Shown: one piece after another, positions 1-9,544 of the stretch
Layout: each line of letters opens with the position of its first letter
Numbering within the stretch: the first letter of the stretch is position 1
From: Cycas panzhihuaensis
Lineage: Eukaryota > Cycadophyta
Direction: 5' to 3'
DNA: 64,000 nucleotides
Assembly: GCA_023213395.1 (NCBI GenBank)
Contig: CM041465.1
Coordinates: forward strand, 47,871,741-47,935,740
Notes under the pieces: generated by a model
What the model saw: the letters and a program-made list of their open reading frames with translations, nothing else
What the model was told of the DNA's origin: nothing
Databases searched by the model: none
Program-made: the position numbers and the translations under genes

Positions 1-242
1 TCATACGACATGACACGACATGACTTGGCAGAATTGGAGCCTGGAACACTAGCATTCATCAATTTGCTAATGGTTGATGAGAAGATTGCTCATCTCTATT
101 TGTTTGCATATGATGCAAAATGATTCATAATGATTTATTAGAGTCTTGATACTTGCTTACTCTTGAAAAATGTCTAGTCTCTATCTCTCTTCACGTGCAA
201 AAACTGAAGGACTCGAGTGACTTATGTTGTAGAATTGTAGAG
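1..242. other. Flanking DNA left of element A; no gene seen
   Basis: No convincing open frame, LTR or known repeat is visible. It is the left flank of element A: bases 243-247 (TATAT) are repeated at 15613-15617, so this stretch was contiguous with 15618 onward before A inserted. Confidence 0.6.
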
Positions 243-327
243 TATATTGTTAAACCTTATGTTTACATGTTAAGATATTGTACTTTAATTTTCATGTAAT
301 ATGTGTACTTTTTACTTTAGGGGTGAC

Positions 328-345
328 TTATCACTTAAGTGATAA
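328..345. promoter_or_regulatory. U3 perfect palindrome centred on CTTAAG
   Basis: An 18-bp perfect palindrome with half site TTATCACTT. The same palindrome recurs at the same LTR position in elements G, I, L, M and B, extended to 24 bp in B (5250-5273) and L (47757-47780). Preservation across diverged LTRs is seen; a role as a protein-binding or structural element is inference. Confidence 0.55.
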
Positions 346-467
346 AGTGAACACCCACATTCTTTCTAGTGACACAACGTTGTCACTAAAGGGTCAAATA
401 GACCCTCATGCATTTTTGCTCACATGAGAGCCCAAAAGGACACATGTCCAACATGCAAGGCATGTAT

Positions 468-499
468 CTTGGATGTTTGACACTTGTCAAACATCCAAG
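468..499. promoter_or_regulatory. U3 hairpin, 15-bp perfect arms
   Basis: Arms CTTGGATGTTTGACA (468-482) and TGTCAAACATCCAAG (485-499) are exact inverted repeats separated by CT. The hairpin lies about 20 bp upstream of the TATA box and recurs in the LTRs of G, I, L and M. Confidence 0.6.
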
Positions 500-520
500 G
501 CCTTAGGTCTCTCATCTCAC

Positions 521-530
521 TCTATATAAT
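521..530 (+). promoter_or_regulatory. TATA box of the A 5' LTR
   Basis: TCTATATAAT sits mid-LTR, as expected for the U3/R promoter of a plant LTR retrotransposon. It lies between short inverted repeats (AGGTCTC and GAGACCT). The same TATA context is present in the other LTRs of this group. Confidence 0.75.
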
Positions 531-730
531 GAGACCTCTTCTCATTGTCTCATAAGAGAGTTGGGCAGATTGTTATCTTTGTCGGTTTGCTAATCAAACT
601 GTTCATTCTTTGGAGGTTGGACCAATTCCAACTCCACATATTGGGTATTATTTTCTCTTGCTCCTTCATTTATGCTTTGTCTCTTTGCTTTCTCTTTACC
701 TTGAGAATATTATACTTAGTGTTTTGTGCT

Positions 731-760
731 TCTAGAACTAGAGTGATCCTAGTTTCTAGA
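731..760 (+). other. LTR R/U5 hairpin
   Basis: TCTAGAACTAG (731-741) pairs with CTAGTTTCTAGA (749-760) except for one bulged base, with a 7-nt loop. A similar stem is kept in elements G, I and M. It would lie in the transcribed part of the LTR. Confidence 0.45.
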
Positions 761-799
761 TCTTGGGACTGTTGAGGCCATCTAGCCTCTTTTCACATT

Positions 800-811
800 T
801 GGTATCAGAGC
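800..811 (+). other. Primer-binding site of element A
   Basis: TGGTATCAGAGC, complementary to the 3' end of plant initiator Met-tRNA, starts 2 bp after the 5' LTR. It primes minus-strand cDNA synthesis. Confidence 0.93.
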
Positions 812-3248
812 AAGAGGAGACTAGTTCCCTCTGTTCTAGTTTGCAGCTGCTCAAGGAGATTTGAAGAAAGCCTACAAACCCTTGGTGACGACTTTCGCAC
901 TCCGAAGGCGATCCAAGGTTTGTTTGAAGTTCTTTTTTGCAGGTTCAAGCTTTTTGGAGCTAATGTTTTGAAGGCTGGAGCTTGGTTATGTTCTAATCTG
1001 ATTTTTTTTCTTACAAAGGTCTTGTTGGGTGCAGCACAAATTGCTGTCACAAACAATGATTATTTTTTGAAAAAGTGTTAAATCTCTTTTGTTTTTCACT
1101 CAGATCTGTTCAAGTTGAAGTTAGAAATCTTTCTTTATTCGATTCGTAATCGAGGTTTAGAACTTTGTTGTTCTAACCTCCTTTTGGCTGACTAGTGTAT
1201 AAAAATTCACTCCTGGTAGAAGAAAGTCCATTTACTTTTGTACTTGCAGATCAAATAGCTACCAAAGACTAAGGCAAAAAGTTTACAAGTTCTTGCCGAG
1301 CACTCTGCCTCTGCAAGCTACCCAGTCTGCTGCAGGCCTCACTAGAGACTGAACAAAATCTCAGAAACTCACTGTTTGCACTTTGCACTCTTCTGGAGGA
1401 GTCTTAAGCCCTGCGTGGGTCCCAACTACACCTAAAAATAGCCGTACGACAGCACTTAGAGTGCATAACAACTGTTATCTCTGCACAGTCTGTGCTCCCA
1501 ACAATTGCTCATTTTGAGCCATAGTCACTCTACAGTGAATGAAACAGGCTGAAATCTAGTACCAAGCTGTGTCTTGGGAGGGCGCCCCTGCTCCAGAATT
1601 TTCGGCTCGATCCGTCATCTCTACGCGGAGATCCAAGCCTCTGTGTCTTCGGCAAATCGTTCGGCCCGTGTTGCTATTTTTCCGAACCTTCTAATTTTTT
1701 AAAAATTCAATTCGAATTTACTTTTGTTGAACCTTATAATATACATTAAAGAATATTCTTAGGTATATTCACCTTTTGATAAAGTAAAGTTAGCCTAAGT
1801 TTATCTTAAATCTTTTATTTAAGTCATTTAATCATCAAAAATCACATTTTAACCCAAATTCAAAAGGGTATTTAGTGATTTTTTATTTTCTAACTTTATT
1901 TAAGACTAAATCAAGTCTCTTTCAAGTATTTTATACATTAAAAGTGATTTTTCTTCTCTTATTTAGTCAATTTTACAAATCAAGGCACTTTGCATAGTGA
2001 CCTTAGCTTAAATTTATTAAGAGAAAAATCACCTTTTTTGCATTTTTGAAGCTAAAAATCTTCTAAGTATTGAGTGATTTCATTAAATCACCAATACTAA
2101 CTTGAACTCACTTATTTGGAGACTAAAAAACACTTTTGCTTTAATGTTTTAAAAGGCTCTCTGCGTGGTGTCCTTAGTGTTCAAGTTGCAAAAAAAAATT
2201 CAAATTTTAGCCTATGTTTTTGGCTCTTAAAAGTTTTTATAACATTTAGTTGATTTTGAGCAAGTGTTAATTGACTTTAAGTGTTTTCATATTGAAAAAG
2301 TGATATTTATCACTAATTTTTTAAACACTTTTAAGGCACCTTGCATGGTGACCTAATGCCCTTAGTCTCAAAGAGGGCTCAAATACACTTTGTACTTAAT
2401 AAAAATCACTTCTCTTTTGATCGTTGGGACTAATTTAAAGTCCCAACACTTGGTGCTTGATGTCCATTTTCATGCAAGTGGTTCTCTTACCTTCACCTTT
2501 TTAGCATTAAAAGGAACCCGTTTGTATCTTCATCACAAGTTTTGCCTTATTTCATTCAGTACTTAAGCTTTTTTTTCAAAAAGTACTTTGCAAAACTTAT
2601 TGTAATCAAGCATTTGGTTTCTTACTTGGATCAACAAAGCACTACATTTTCATTAAAGTGCTCATTGTAAAAACACTTCTAGTGTTCATACTGGTGTACT
2701 TACATTGCTTCCTCTTGAAGCCACTTTCATTGTAAAGCTTAATCAAAGCATTCTCATAAGTACATTTTCCAAGCAAAAAGAAATCTAAGTTCACTTTAAA
2801 AACCTGTCAAAAAGTGACTTAAAATCTTGTTGGAGAGGCCCGAAAAAGGTTCAAACCTTGCCTCTAAATTAACCTTAAGCTTGGTGCATTCCCTAGGGGA
2901 CCAACCGACCGTACAGTCAGTGTACGACAATTAAGGTTGCTTGAGGTAAAGGAGGTTCGAAAGGGTGTTATTGGGGCTGTGAATCCTAGGGAAAGCATGG
3001 TACATCCATGCAGATCAACCCTACCTGCCTTGTCCTAGATTTAACTTGGCCAACTGTTGGATCTCCTCTATAAGATCAGAGTTGGACCAACTCATATAGC
3101 CTAGTCCTCCACCCTTCATTATTCCATTCAGTTGTTGGATTTTCTAGTAAGATTGGGACTGTTGGTTTCGTTAGAAGGTGGAACTTAAGCGACGAAAGCT
3201 TTGAGTTTCCAGGTTATCTGCTAGCTTCAAGCTTTTATAAACTGAAAC
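812..3248 (+). other. Untranslated leader of element A
   Basis: About 2.4 kb between the primer-binding site and gag with no credible gene. It holds a hairpin at 2423-2447 (arms GTTGGGACT and AGTCCCAAC), the motif GGCACCTTGCATGGTGACC, and a strongly conserved block at about 2831-3248 just before gag that recurs in B, I, K and M. That block contains CCCTAGGG and a near-palindrome at 2907-2918. Part of 1560-1680 is GC-richer than its surroundings. Conservation without coding potential suggests RNA signals for packaging, dimerisation or translation, which is inference. Confidence 0.7.
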
Positions 3249-4221
3249 ATGGCTGCCATAAACATGCTAAATGCATGCACCACTCGATTAACAAGACAAG
3301 ATAATTATCAAGAATGGAAGAGACTCACACAGAATTTGCTGATCATGAAGGAATTTTGGAGTTACGTTTCTGGGAGATTACCTCGACCAACACCTGTTAT
3401 CAATGGCAATGTTACTATACAACCTGATGATGCTTTACTTGCTGCTTGGGAAGCCAAAGATGAAATCGCTTTGGCATTTCTTCACATGATTGTTGATGTA
3501 TATGTAGATCAGAATATTGCTTGTGCTAAAACTTCTAAGGAAGCTTGGGACACTTTGTTCTCACTGTATGAAAGGCGAGATGAAGCTCGCATTTTAATGG
3601 TTAAGGCAAAATTGTATTCTGTTAAGTTTGTCAAGCCCATGTCGACTTTTCTTTCCTCCATCAAGGAGGTATGTAATGAACTTAATACACTTGGTAGTCC
3701 CACTACAAGAGATGAATTGATCACATCCATCACCAAAGTTTTACCCAAGGACTACAATGGCTTCATTTCGTCTACTACAAGAGATGGTTCTCTCAAAACT
3801 ATGACATTCAATGAATTTGAAAGTCTGCTACTTCAAGAAGAACAAATCTACACTAAAGATAATGAGGAGGAACCATCTACATCAGGTGCATTCACGGCCA
3901 ACTCAAAGGCTAAACAACAACCCAAACCTGCACTTTCAAAGTAGTTTGGGAACATGAACATTGGGTCTTCAAGGACCAATGTTGTATGTCATTATTGTGG
4001 CAAACCTGGCCACATAGCACCTGATTGTCGGAAAAAGCAAGCAGATCTACGCTAGCAGCAGCAGCAGCCACGTCATCTGAATCGGACAAGACCACGCCAG
4101 CATTCAGTTAAGGTTTCAGTAGCAACAACAGCAACAACAACAACCCCCTCGACCAAATCGAGGTGCCTATCGAGGAGGTCAAAGAGGAAGGGGGGGTTTC
4201 AGAGGTGGCAATCAATGCCAC
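3249..4221 (+). pseudogene. gag: Element A gag (broken)
   Basis: Encodes the Copia capsid/nucleocapsid precursor that coats element RNA in virus-like particles. The start is ATG at 3249 (MAAINMLNACTTRL), the same start context as B, I, L and M. The N-terminal part has the UBN2-type gag pattern (NYQEWKRLTQNLLI, SLYERRDEARILMVK). The frame meets an in-frame TAG at 3942-3944 where related copies have CAG (SKQFGN), then continues into a CCHC knuckle, CHYCGKPGHIAPDC, near 3990-4030. A Gln-rich segment and an RGG-type basic stretch follow but are frameshifted. Related elements keep the same order, so the stop is decay, not regulated readthrough. Confidence 0.9.
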
Positions 4222-4828
4222 TCTAATCAGTTTGCAGATGAAGACAAATTGTTTTGTGCATATCAGACATCCAAGGTTGATGAAACTTGGATTATTGATT
4301 CTGGAGCTTCACAACACATGACTGGAAGTGAAGAGCTCCTCACCAACATCAAGGAAGGCAAAAGTCAATCAGTGATCTTTGGGAATAATCAATCTATCAA
4401 AATTTCTGGAGTAGGCACAATAACTCCATTTTCTTCTTCATCAAATCCTTCCTCCTCATTTCCCGATGGCAATGCCTATTTAATACCTTCAATGGACAAA
4501 ACTTACTATCTGTTAGCAAGTTGGACAAGCAATGAGATGAGTGTATTATTCGAAGCGGAAATGTATAATCGGTGACAAAGACCAAGTAGTAGTCATGGCT
4601 ATGAGGATCAAGGCCTCTACAAGTTGGATGCAAATAATATAACACTTGATTCTGCTTACTCTGGTTCCATTGTCACTCCTTACTTGTCCAAGATGCAACT
4701 TTGGCATCAACGTCTAGGCCATTTGAGCTTTTAGACAATTTGAGGCAGATGATCAACAAGAACATGGTACATGGGCTTTCCTAAGATTTATGGAACAAAA
4801 TGTCTTTGCGAAGCGTGCGTTATGGGAA
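4222..4828 (+). pseudogene. Element A protease and N-terminal integrase (broken)
   Basis: Encodes the start of the pol polyprotein. The aspartic protease motif [14 protein letters not shown] is intact near 4290-4322. A frameshift follows near 4500 (SMDK...), after which fragments of the integrase zinc-binding domain ([17 protein letters not shown]-like) are readable in shifting frames. The gene is then cut at 4828 by insertion of element B and resumes at 12450. Confidence 0.88.
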
Positions 4829-4833
4829 CTCAG

Positions 4834-5374
4834 TGTGAAAATGGGCATTATGCCACATTAGTCCCAAGATCATAAGTAAAAGCACAATACTACAAATGCA
4901 TGAAGCATAAAACATAAAGAACACAAAGAGAAATAGGAGCAAGATCAAGATACCAGAAATGGGGGGTTGGAATTGGTCCAACCACCAAAGAATGCTTCAG
5001 CTTGATTAGCAAATTGACAGAATAACAATGAGCTCCTCCTCTCAAGATGAGCAACAATGAAGAGAGGCCTCTTTAAATAGAAGAAGATGAGAGGCCAAAG
5101 GCTATAACATGATTGACAAGTGTCAATCATGCAATGCATGCTTGAATGTAGGACAAGTGTCCATTGGGAGCTCATGTGAGCAAAAGTGCAAGGGGGTCAT
5201 TTGACCCTTAAGTTACAACGTTGTGTCACTAGACATAAAGTGGGTGTGTACTTTATCACTTAAGTGATAAAGTTACACCTAAAGTACAAAAGTGCTAAAG
5301 TGCACACATAATACAAAAATAGAAAGTACATGAGCTTAACATTATAAACATAAGGTAAACCATGAGGTTTAACA
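4834..5374 (-). repeat. 3' LTR of element B
   Basis: Reads TGTGAAAATGGGC...TTTAACA on the plus strand, so the sense LTR runs TGTTAAACC...TTTTCACA. It pairs with 11911-12449. It carries the 24-bp palindrome at 5250-5273 (half site ACTTTATCACTT). Confidence 0.95.
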
Positions 5375-5384
5375 CCCCCCCTTA
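5375..5384 (-). other. Polypurine tract of element B
   Basis: CCCCCCCTTA on the plus strand, i.e. TAAGGGGGGG in sense, directly abuts the 3' LTR. It primes plus-strand synthesis. Confidence 0.85.
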
Positions 5385-5389
5385 TTGTT

Positions 5390-6199
5390 TATAATGTTGA
5401 GTCGGACTTCTAGACCATCTCTAAATTTTACAAATTTGTCTCTACCAAGTGGCTTGGTAAAGATATCTGCCGTCTGCTGCTCCGTTGGTCGATATTGAAG
5501 TGTGATCTCACCACTGTGTACATGCTCCCTGATGAAATGGTGGTGAACTTCAATATGCTTGGTCCGTGCGTAGAAGACTGGATTCTTAGTTAGCTTGAGG
5601 ACCCTCTGATTATCACAATGAATCTTTGGTCAACTGCTGAAATCCAAGCTCACCAAGAACTGGTCGAAGCCGGATAGCCTCGCAAGTCGCTACCGACCGC
5701 AATTTTATACTCCGCTCAATGGAGGACAAGGTAACATTTGGTTGCTTCTTGCAACTCCATGAAATAGTCACGAACCAAGGGTGAAACAAAGAATCGAGGT
5801 AGATTTTTTGCTATCTTGGCATCTTGCCCAATCAGAATCAGAGAACCCCTCCAAAGTGAAGCTCTCCTTATGTACATACTCAAGTCCAAGGTGCAATGTT
5901 CCTTTGATATACTTGAGTATGCGTTTTGCTGCTTGCCAATGCTTCTGATTGGGTTGAGACATGAAGCGAGAGCAAATTCCAACTGCAAATGAGATGTCTG
6001 GACGAGTGTTGGTGAGATATATCAAGCTACCAATCAACTGTCGATAAAGAGTGGAATCTGGTTCAGCTTCCTCATTAAGAGAAAGCTTGGTCGTTTTCCA
6101 TGGGTGTAGGCGCCGCCTTGCGATCGTGCATCCCATCTCTACAAGATGTCCCAAGAATATTTTGCTTGGGAAATAAAGATATAGCCTGGCTGCTGCCAT
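5390..6199 (-). pseudogene. Element B C-terminal RT and RNase H (frameshifted)
   Basis: Downstream part of pol, in a different frame from the main pol frame. Readable motifs include [34 protein letters not shown] (connection region, shown here only as a family marker), then the RNase H motif GFSDSDWARCQDS. RNase H degrades the RNA strand during reverse transcription. A frame change at about 6139-6199 separates it from the RT, and further breaks occur near 5770 and below. The end near 5390 is set by the polypurine tract. Confidence 0.85.
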
Positions 6200-8838
6200 A
6201 CCTCAAGGCCTAGAAAATAATGGAGAAGTCCAAGATCAGTCATCTCAAAACTTCTCTTCAAATCATCCTGGAGAACATTGATGAGCTTAGTGTCATCACC
6301 CGTGATCACTAAGTCATCTACATACAAGGCAACATAAATGACATGGTGATGTTCATGTTTGATATACAAGTTTGGATAAGATGTGGATCGATGAAACCCA
6401 TGTCTCAAAAAGTATTCATCGATTTTTGCATACCATGCCCTAGGAGCTTGCTTCAAGCCATACAAAGCCTTCTTGAGACGACATACCAAATGCTCTTTGC
6501 CTTGTTCCTTGTAACCAGGAGGTTGCTCCAAGTATACCTCCTCTTGAAGATCGCCGTTGAGGAAGGCGGTCTTCACGTCCATCTGATATACGGGCCATTT
6601 GCATTGTGCAGCTAAGGCCAAGAGAAGTCTGATGGTGTTCATGTTTGCTACAGGTGCAAAGGTCTCCTCGTAATCAATTCCTTCCTTTTGTTTGAACCCC
6701 TTTGCTACAAGTCTTGCTTTCTGTCGCCTGAGTGTCCCATTAGCATGGAATTTGGTCTTGTAGACCCATTTACAACTGATTGCTTGTTTGTGTGGAGGCA
6801 ATTCGACCAAGTCCCAAGTACCATTCTTGTGAATGGAGTGAATCTCCTCATCCATGGCAGCTTTCCAACTATCACTTTGTGAAGCCTCTGAAAGGGTAGA
6901 AGGCTCATCAATAGAAAGCACTTCAGCCATAAGTGCAAAGTTTGTTTGCTGCCGATACTTTGATGGACGTTTCCCTTCAATGATATGACCATCCTGTACT
7001 GTTTGAGTGTACCACTTAGGTAACTTCTGAAATGATGTGGCATGAACCTCAATATCTTCTGGTCTAAGTGTAGGAGTATCAGAAGATGAAGTGGAAGGTT
7101 CAAGTGGAGCAGATGAAGATGAAGTAGATGGTACAGGAGGTGCAGATGAAGAACATGGTGTATAAGATTGAGAGGAAGGGAAATCCTCAACAATCTTTTT
7201 CCCTTTGTCAATGGGGGGTTGGATTGATGCCATATCCAACTCTTTTTGATCATCCTCAACAAAGATTACATCTCTTGAGAGATGCATTTTTCTCCCAACT
7301 GGATCATACAACTTGTAGGCTTTGCTATGGATTGCATATCCTACAAAAATGCATTTGAGGCTATGTTTGTCTAACTTTGTTCTTTGTTGATCTGGAATGT
7401 GTATATATGCAGTACACCCGAATGTCCTCAAATGGCTGATAGTTGGCTTCTTTCCAGACCATGCCGCCTCAGGTGTGATATCGGTGACTGCTGTTGTAGG
7501 ACTTCGATTGGCCACATAGGCTGCTGTATGGAATGCTTGACCCGAAGCTCTTGGAAGCCCTTTTGCATGCATCATTGTTTTGGCTTTATTAGCCAAAGTT
7601 CTATTCATCCTCTCGGAGACTCCATTTTGCTGTGGAGTATGAGGAGTTGTGAGTTGTCTCTGAATTCCATTATCCTTGCAAAATTGGTTGAATTCATTTG
7701 AAGTGAATTCACCTCCATTATCTGACCTTAATGTGCCAATTGAGTAGCCAGATTCATTTTCTACTTCCGCCTTGAACTCTTTGAACTTGGAGAAGTCTTC
7801 TGATTTTTGTTTTAGGAAGTAGACCCAAACTTTGTGAGAGAAGTCATCAATAAAAGATATGTAGTACAATGCTCCTCCAAAGGATTGGGTGGACATGGGT
7901 CCACACAAGTCTGAGTGAACTAATTGCAAAGGATAAGATGCACGCCATGCTTTGCCTTTAGGAAAAGGCAGTCGATGTTGTGTCCCCATTATGCAAGCTT
8001 CGCAAAGACATTTTGAACCATACATCTTTGGAAGCCCATACACCATGCTTTTGTTTATCATCTCGCTTGCATTGTCTAGACTTAAATGTCCTAGACGTTG
8101 ATGCCATAATCGAATTTTGACAAAGATGTGGAACCGTGAGTAAGCAGAATCAAGAGTAATATTATTGGCATCTAACTTGTAAAGACCTTGATCCTCATAG
8201 GCTACATCTATGATCTGATCATCTTTGTCACAAATGATACATTTCCCATTTTTAAATAGTACGCTCATGTGTTGCTTGTTCAACTGGCTAATAGATAGCA
8301 GATTCTTTTCCATAGAAGGAATGAAGTAGGCATCACTGTTGGGAAATGATGAGGAAGGATTTTGAGGAGAATGAAAAGGAGCTATGGTGCCTATTCCTGA
8401 AATCTCAACTGATTCAACGTTTCCAAAGGTCACTGATTGACCTTTACCTTCCTTGATGTTGCATAGGAGTTCTTCACTCCCTGTCATATGTTGAGAAGCT
8501 CCCGAATCGACGATCCAAGTGTTGTCAATGTTGCATGATTGGTATGCACAAAGCAGTTTGTCTTCATTGGCAAACTGATTAAAATGGCGTTGGTAGCCAC
8601 CTCTTTGACCCCCCCCACCTCTTGGACCTCCTCGATAGGCACCTCGATTTGGTCGAGGGGATTCTCTTCTTGATCCGTTGGAACCTTTGTTGAAATTGAT
8701 GTCGTGGTTGCTGTTGTTTTGACCACATGCTGCTTCTTCTGCCGTTGTCTTCAAGATCCGCTTGCTTCTTTTCGCACTTTCGTGCAATGTGGCGTTTGCC
8801 ACAATAATGGCATACGACATTGGACTTGGAAGATCCAA
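6139..8838 (-). CDS. pol: Element B pol: protease, integrase, reverse transcriptase
   Basis: An open frame of 899 codons. Protease motif [12 protein letters not shown] is near residue 110. The integrase has an HHCC zinc domain ([10 protein letters not shown]...CLCEAC, about 245-285) and a DDE core: D in LVHSDLCGP (~310), D in LRSDNGGEF (~372), E in GVSERMN (~408). The RT starts near [12 protein letters not shown] (~665) and has [12 protein letters not shown] and the active site YVDDLVITG (~840). All catalytic residues I can place are intact. The first ~60 residues read out of frame through the zinc-knuckle region, so the real protein would begin as a gag-pol fusion. The frame ends in the distal RT, and RNase H lies in another frame. 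Integrase inserts cDNA; RT copies the RNA. Confidence 0.92.
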   Translation of the reverse strand: MDLPSPMSYAIIVANATLHESAKRSKRILKTTAEEAACGQNNSNHDINFNKGSNGSRRESPRPNRGAYRGGPRGGGGQRGGYQRHFNQFANEDKLLCAYQSCNIDNTWIVDSGASQHMTGSEELLCNIKEGKGQSVTFGNVESVEISGIGTIAPFHSPQNPSSSFPNSDAYFIPSMEKNLLSISQLNKQHMSVLFKNGKCIICDKDDQIIDVAYEDQGLYKLDANNITLDSAYSRFHIFVKIRLWHQRLGHLSLDNASEMINKSMVYGLPKMYGSKCLCEACIMGTQHRLPFPKGKAWRASYPLQLVHSDLCGPMSTQSFGGALYYISFIDDFSHKVWVYFLKQKSEDFSKFKEFKAEVENESGYSIGTLRSDNGGEFTSNEFNQFCKDNGIQRQLTTPHTPQQNGVSERMNRTLANKAKTMMHAKGLPRASGQAFHTAAYVANRSPTTAVTDITPEAAWSGKKPTISHLRTFGCTAYIHIPDQQRTKLDKHSLKCIFVGYAIHSKAYKLYDPVGRKMHLSRDVIFVEDDQKELDMASIQPPIDKGKKIVEDFPSSQSYTPCSSSAPPVPSTSSSSAPLEPSTSSSDTPTLRPEDIEVHATSFQKLPKWYTQTVQDGHIIEGKRPSKYRQQTNFALMAEVLSIDEPSTLSEASQSDSWKAAMDEEIHSIHKNGTWDLVELPPHKQAISCKWVYKTKFHANGTLRRQKARLVAKGFKQKEGIDYEETFAPVANMNTIRLLLALAAQCKWPVYQMDVKTAFLNGDLQEEVYLEQPPGYKEQGKEHLVCRLKKALYGLKQAPRAWYAKIDEYFLRHGFHRSTSYPNLYIKHEHHHVIYVALYVDDLVITGDDTKLINVLQDDLKRSFEMTDLGLLHYFLGLEVWQQPGYIFISQAKYSWDIL

Positions 8839-9544
8839 TGTTCATATTTCCAAACTGCTTTGTGAATGCAGTTTAGGATTTTTGATTTGCCTTTGCCTTT
8901 GCTGTGAAAGCACCTGTTGTAGATGGTTCTTCATTATCCTTAGCATAAATTTGTTCTTCTTGAAGCAATAAGCTTTCAAGTACATTGAATGTCATCTCCT
9001 TAGTGAACCATCGTGTAGTTGATGATATAAAGCCGTTGTAGTCCTTTGGTAATGCTTTTGTGATGGAGGCTATGATTTCATCTCTAGTAGCTGGACTACC
9101 TAAAGTAGTTAATTCATTGCAAACCTCCTTAATGGAGGACAAGAATGCCAACATTGGCTTTACAAATTTGATAGAGTACAATTTTGCTTTTATCATCAAA
9201 ATGCGAGCTTCATCTCGCCTTTCATACAAAGAGGACAATGTGTCCCATGCTTCTTTAGAAGATTGTGCAGAAGAAATATTTTGGTCTACATTTATGTCCA
9301 CAACCATACGAATGAATGCCAAAGCAATTTCGTCTTTGGCCTCCCATGCAGCAACACGTTCAACATCCACAGGTGCAGGTTGATTTTCATTAACCACAAG
9401 TGTAGGATTGGGGATTCTTTCAGAAACATATCCCCAGAACTCATTCATTATCAAGAGATTCTTTGTGATTCTTTTCCATTCTTGATAATTTGATTGCCCC
9501 GTTAGCCTTGTGGTACATGCATTAGGCATATGTATGGCAGCCAT
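8570..9544 (-). pseudogene. gag: Element B gag (frameshifted)
   Basis: Start ATG at 9544 (MAAIHMPNACTTRLTGQSNYQEW), the family start. The first frame covers 223 codons with UBN2-type gag motifs (SLYERRDEARILMIK) and stops near 8873. A second frame carries the knuckle as [13 protein letters not shown], in which GH has become RH, with the Cys and His positions altered by an indel. A third frame carries the Gly/Arg-rich RGG box ([13 protein letters not shown]) leading into pol. At least two frameshifts separate these parts. Confidence 0.88.

Larger units (their letters stand above)
248..797 (+). repeat. 5' LTR of element A
   Basis: Begins TGTTAAACC and ends TTTTCACA. It matches the 3' LTR at 15070-15612 along its length with scattered substitutions and small indels. 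It contains a palindrome centred on CTTAAG (328-345), a 15-bp-arm hairpin (468-499), a TATA box (521-530) and a hairpin near the R/U5 end (731-760). Confidence 0.96.

Noticed and set aside
545-775. Hydrophobic ~60-80-codon frame in the LTR, recurring in A, G, I and M (e.g. 28332-28523, 39261-39452, 61033-61248)
   Set aside because: It lies in the T-rich R/U5 part of the LTR, has no ATG in most copies and is preserved only because the LTR is preserved. No sign of a membrane-protein gene.
800-811. tRNA gene at the primer-binding sites
   Set aside because: Only the 12-base complement of a Met-tRNA 3' end is present; no cloverleaf.
6343-7701. Plus-strand frames opposite B pol (6343-6615, 6688-6882, 7384-7701)
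   Set aside because: Antisense shadows of conserved pol; the same shadows recur opposite L and M pol.
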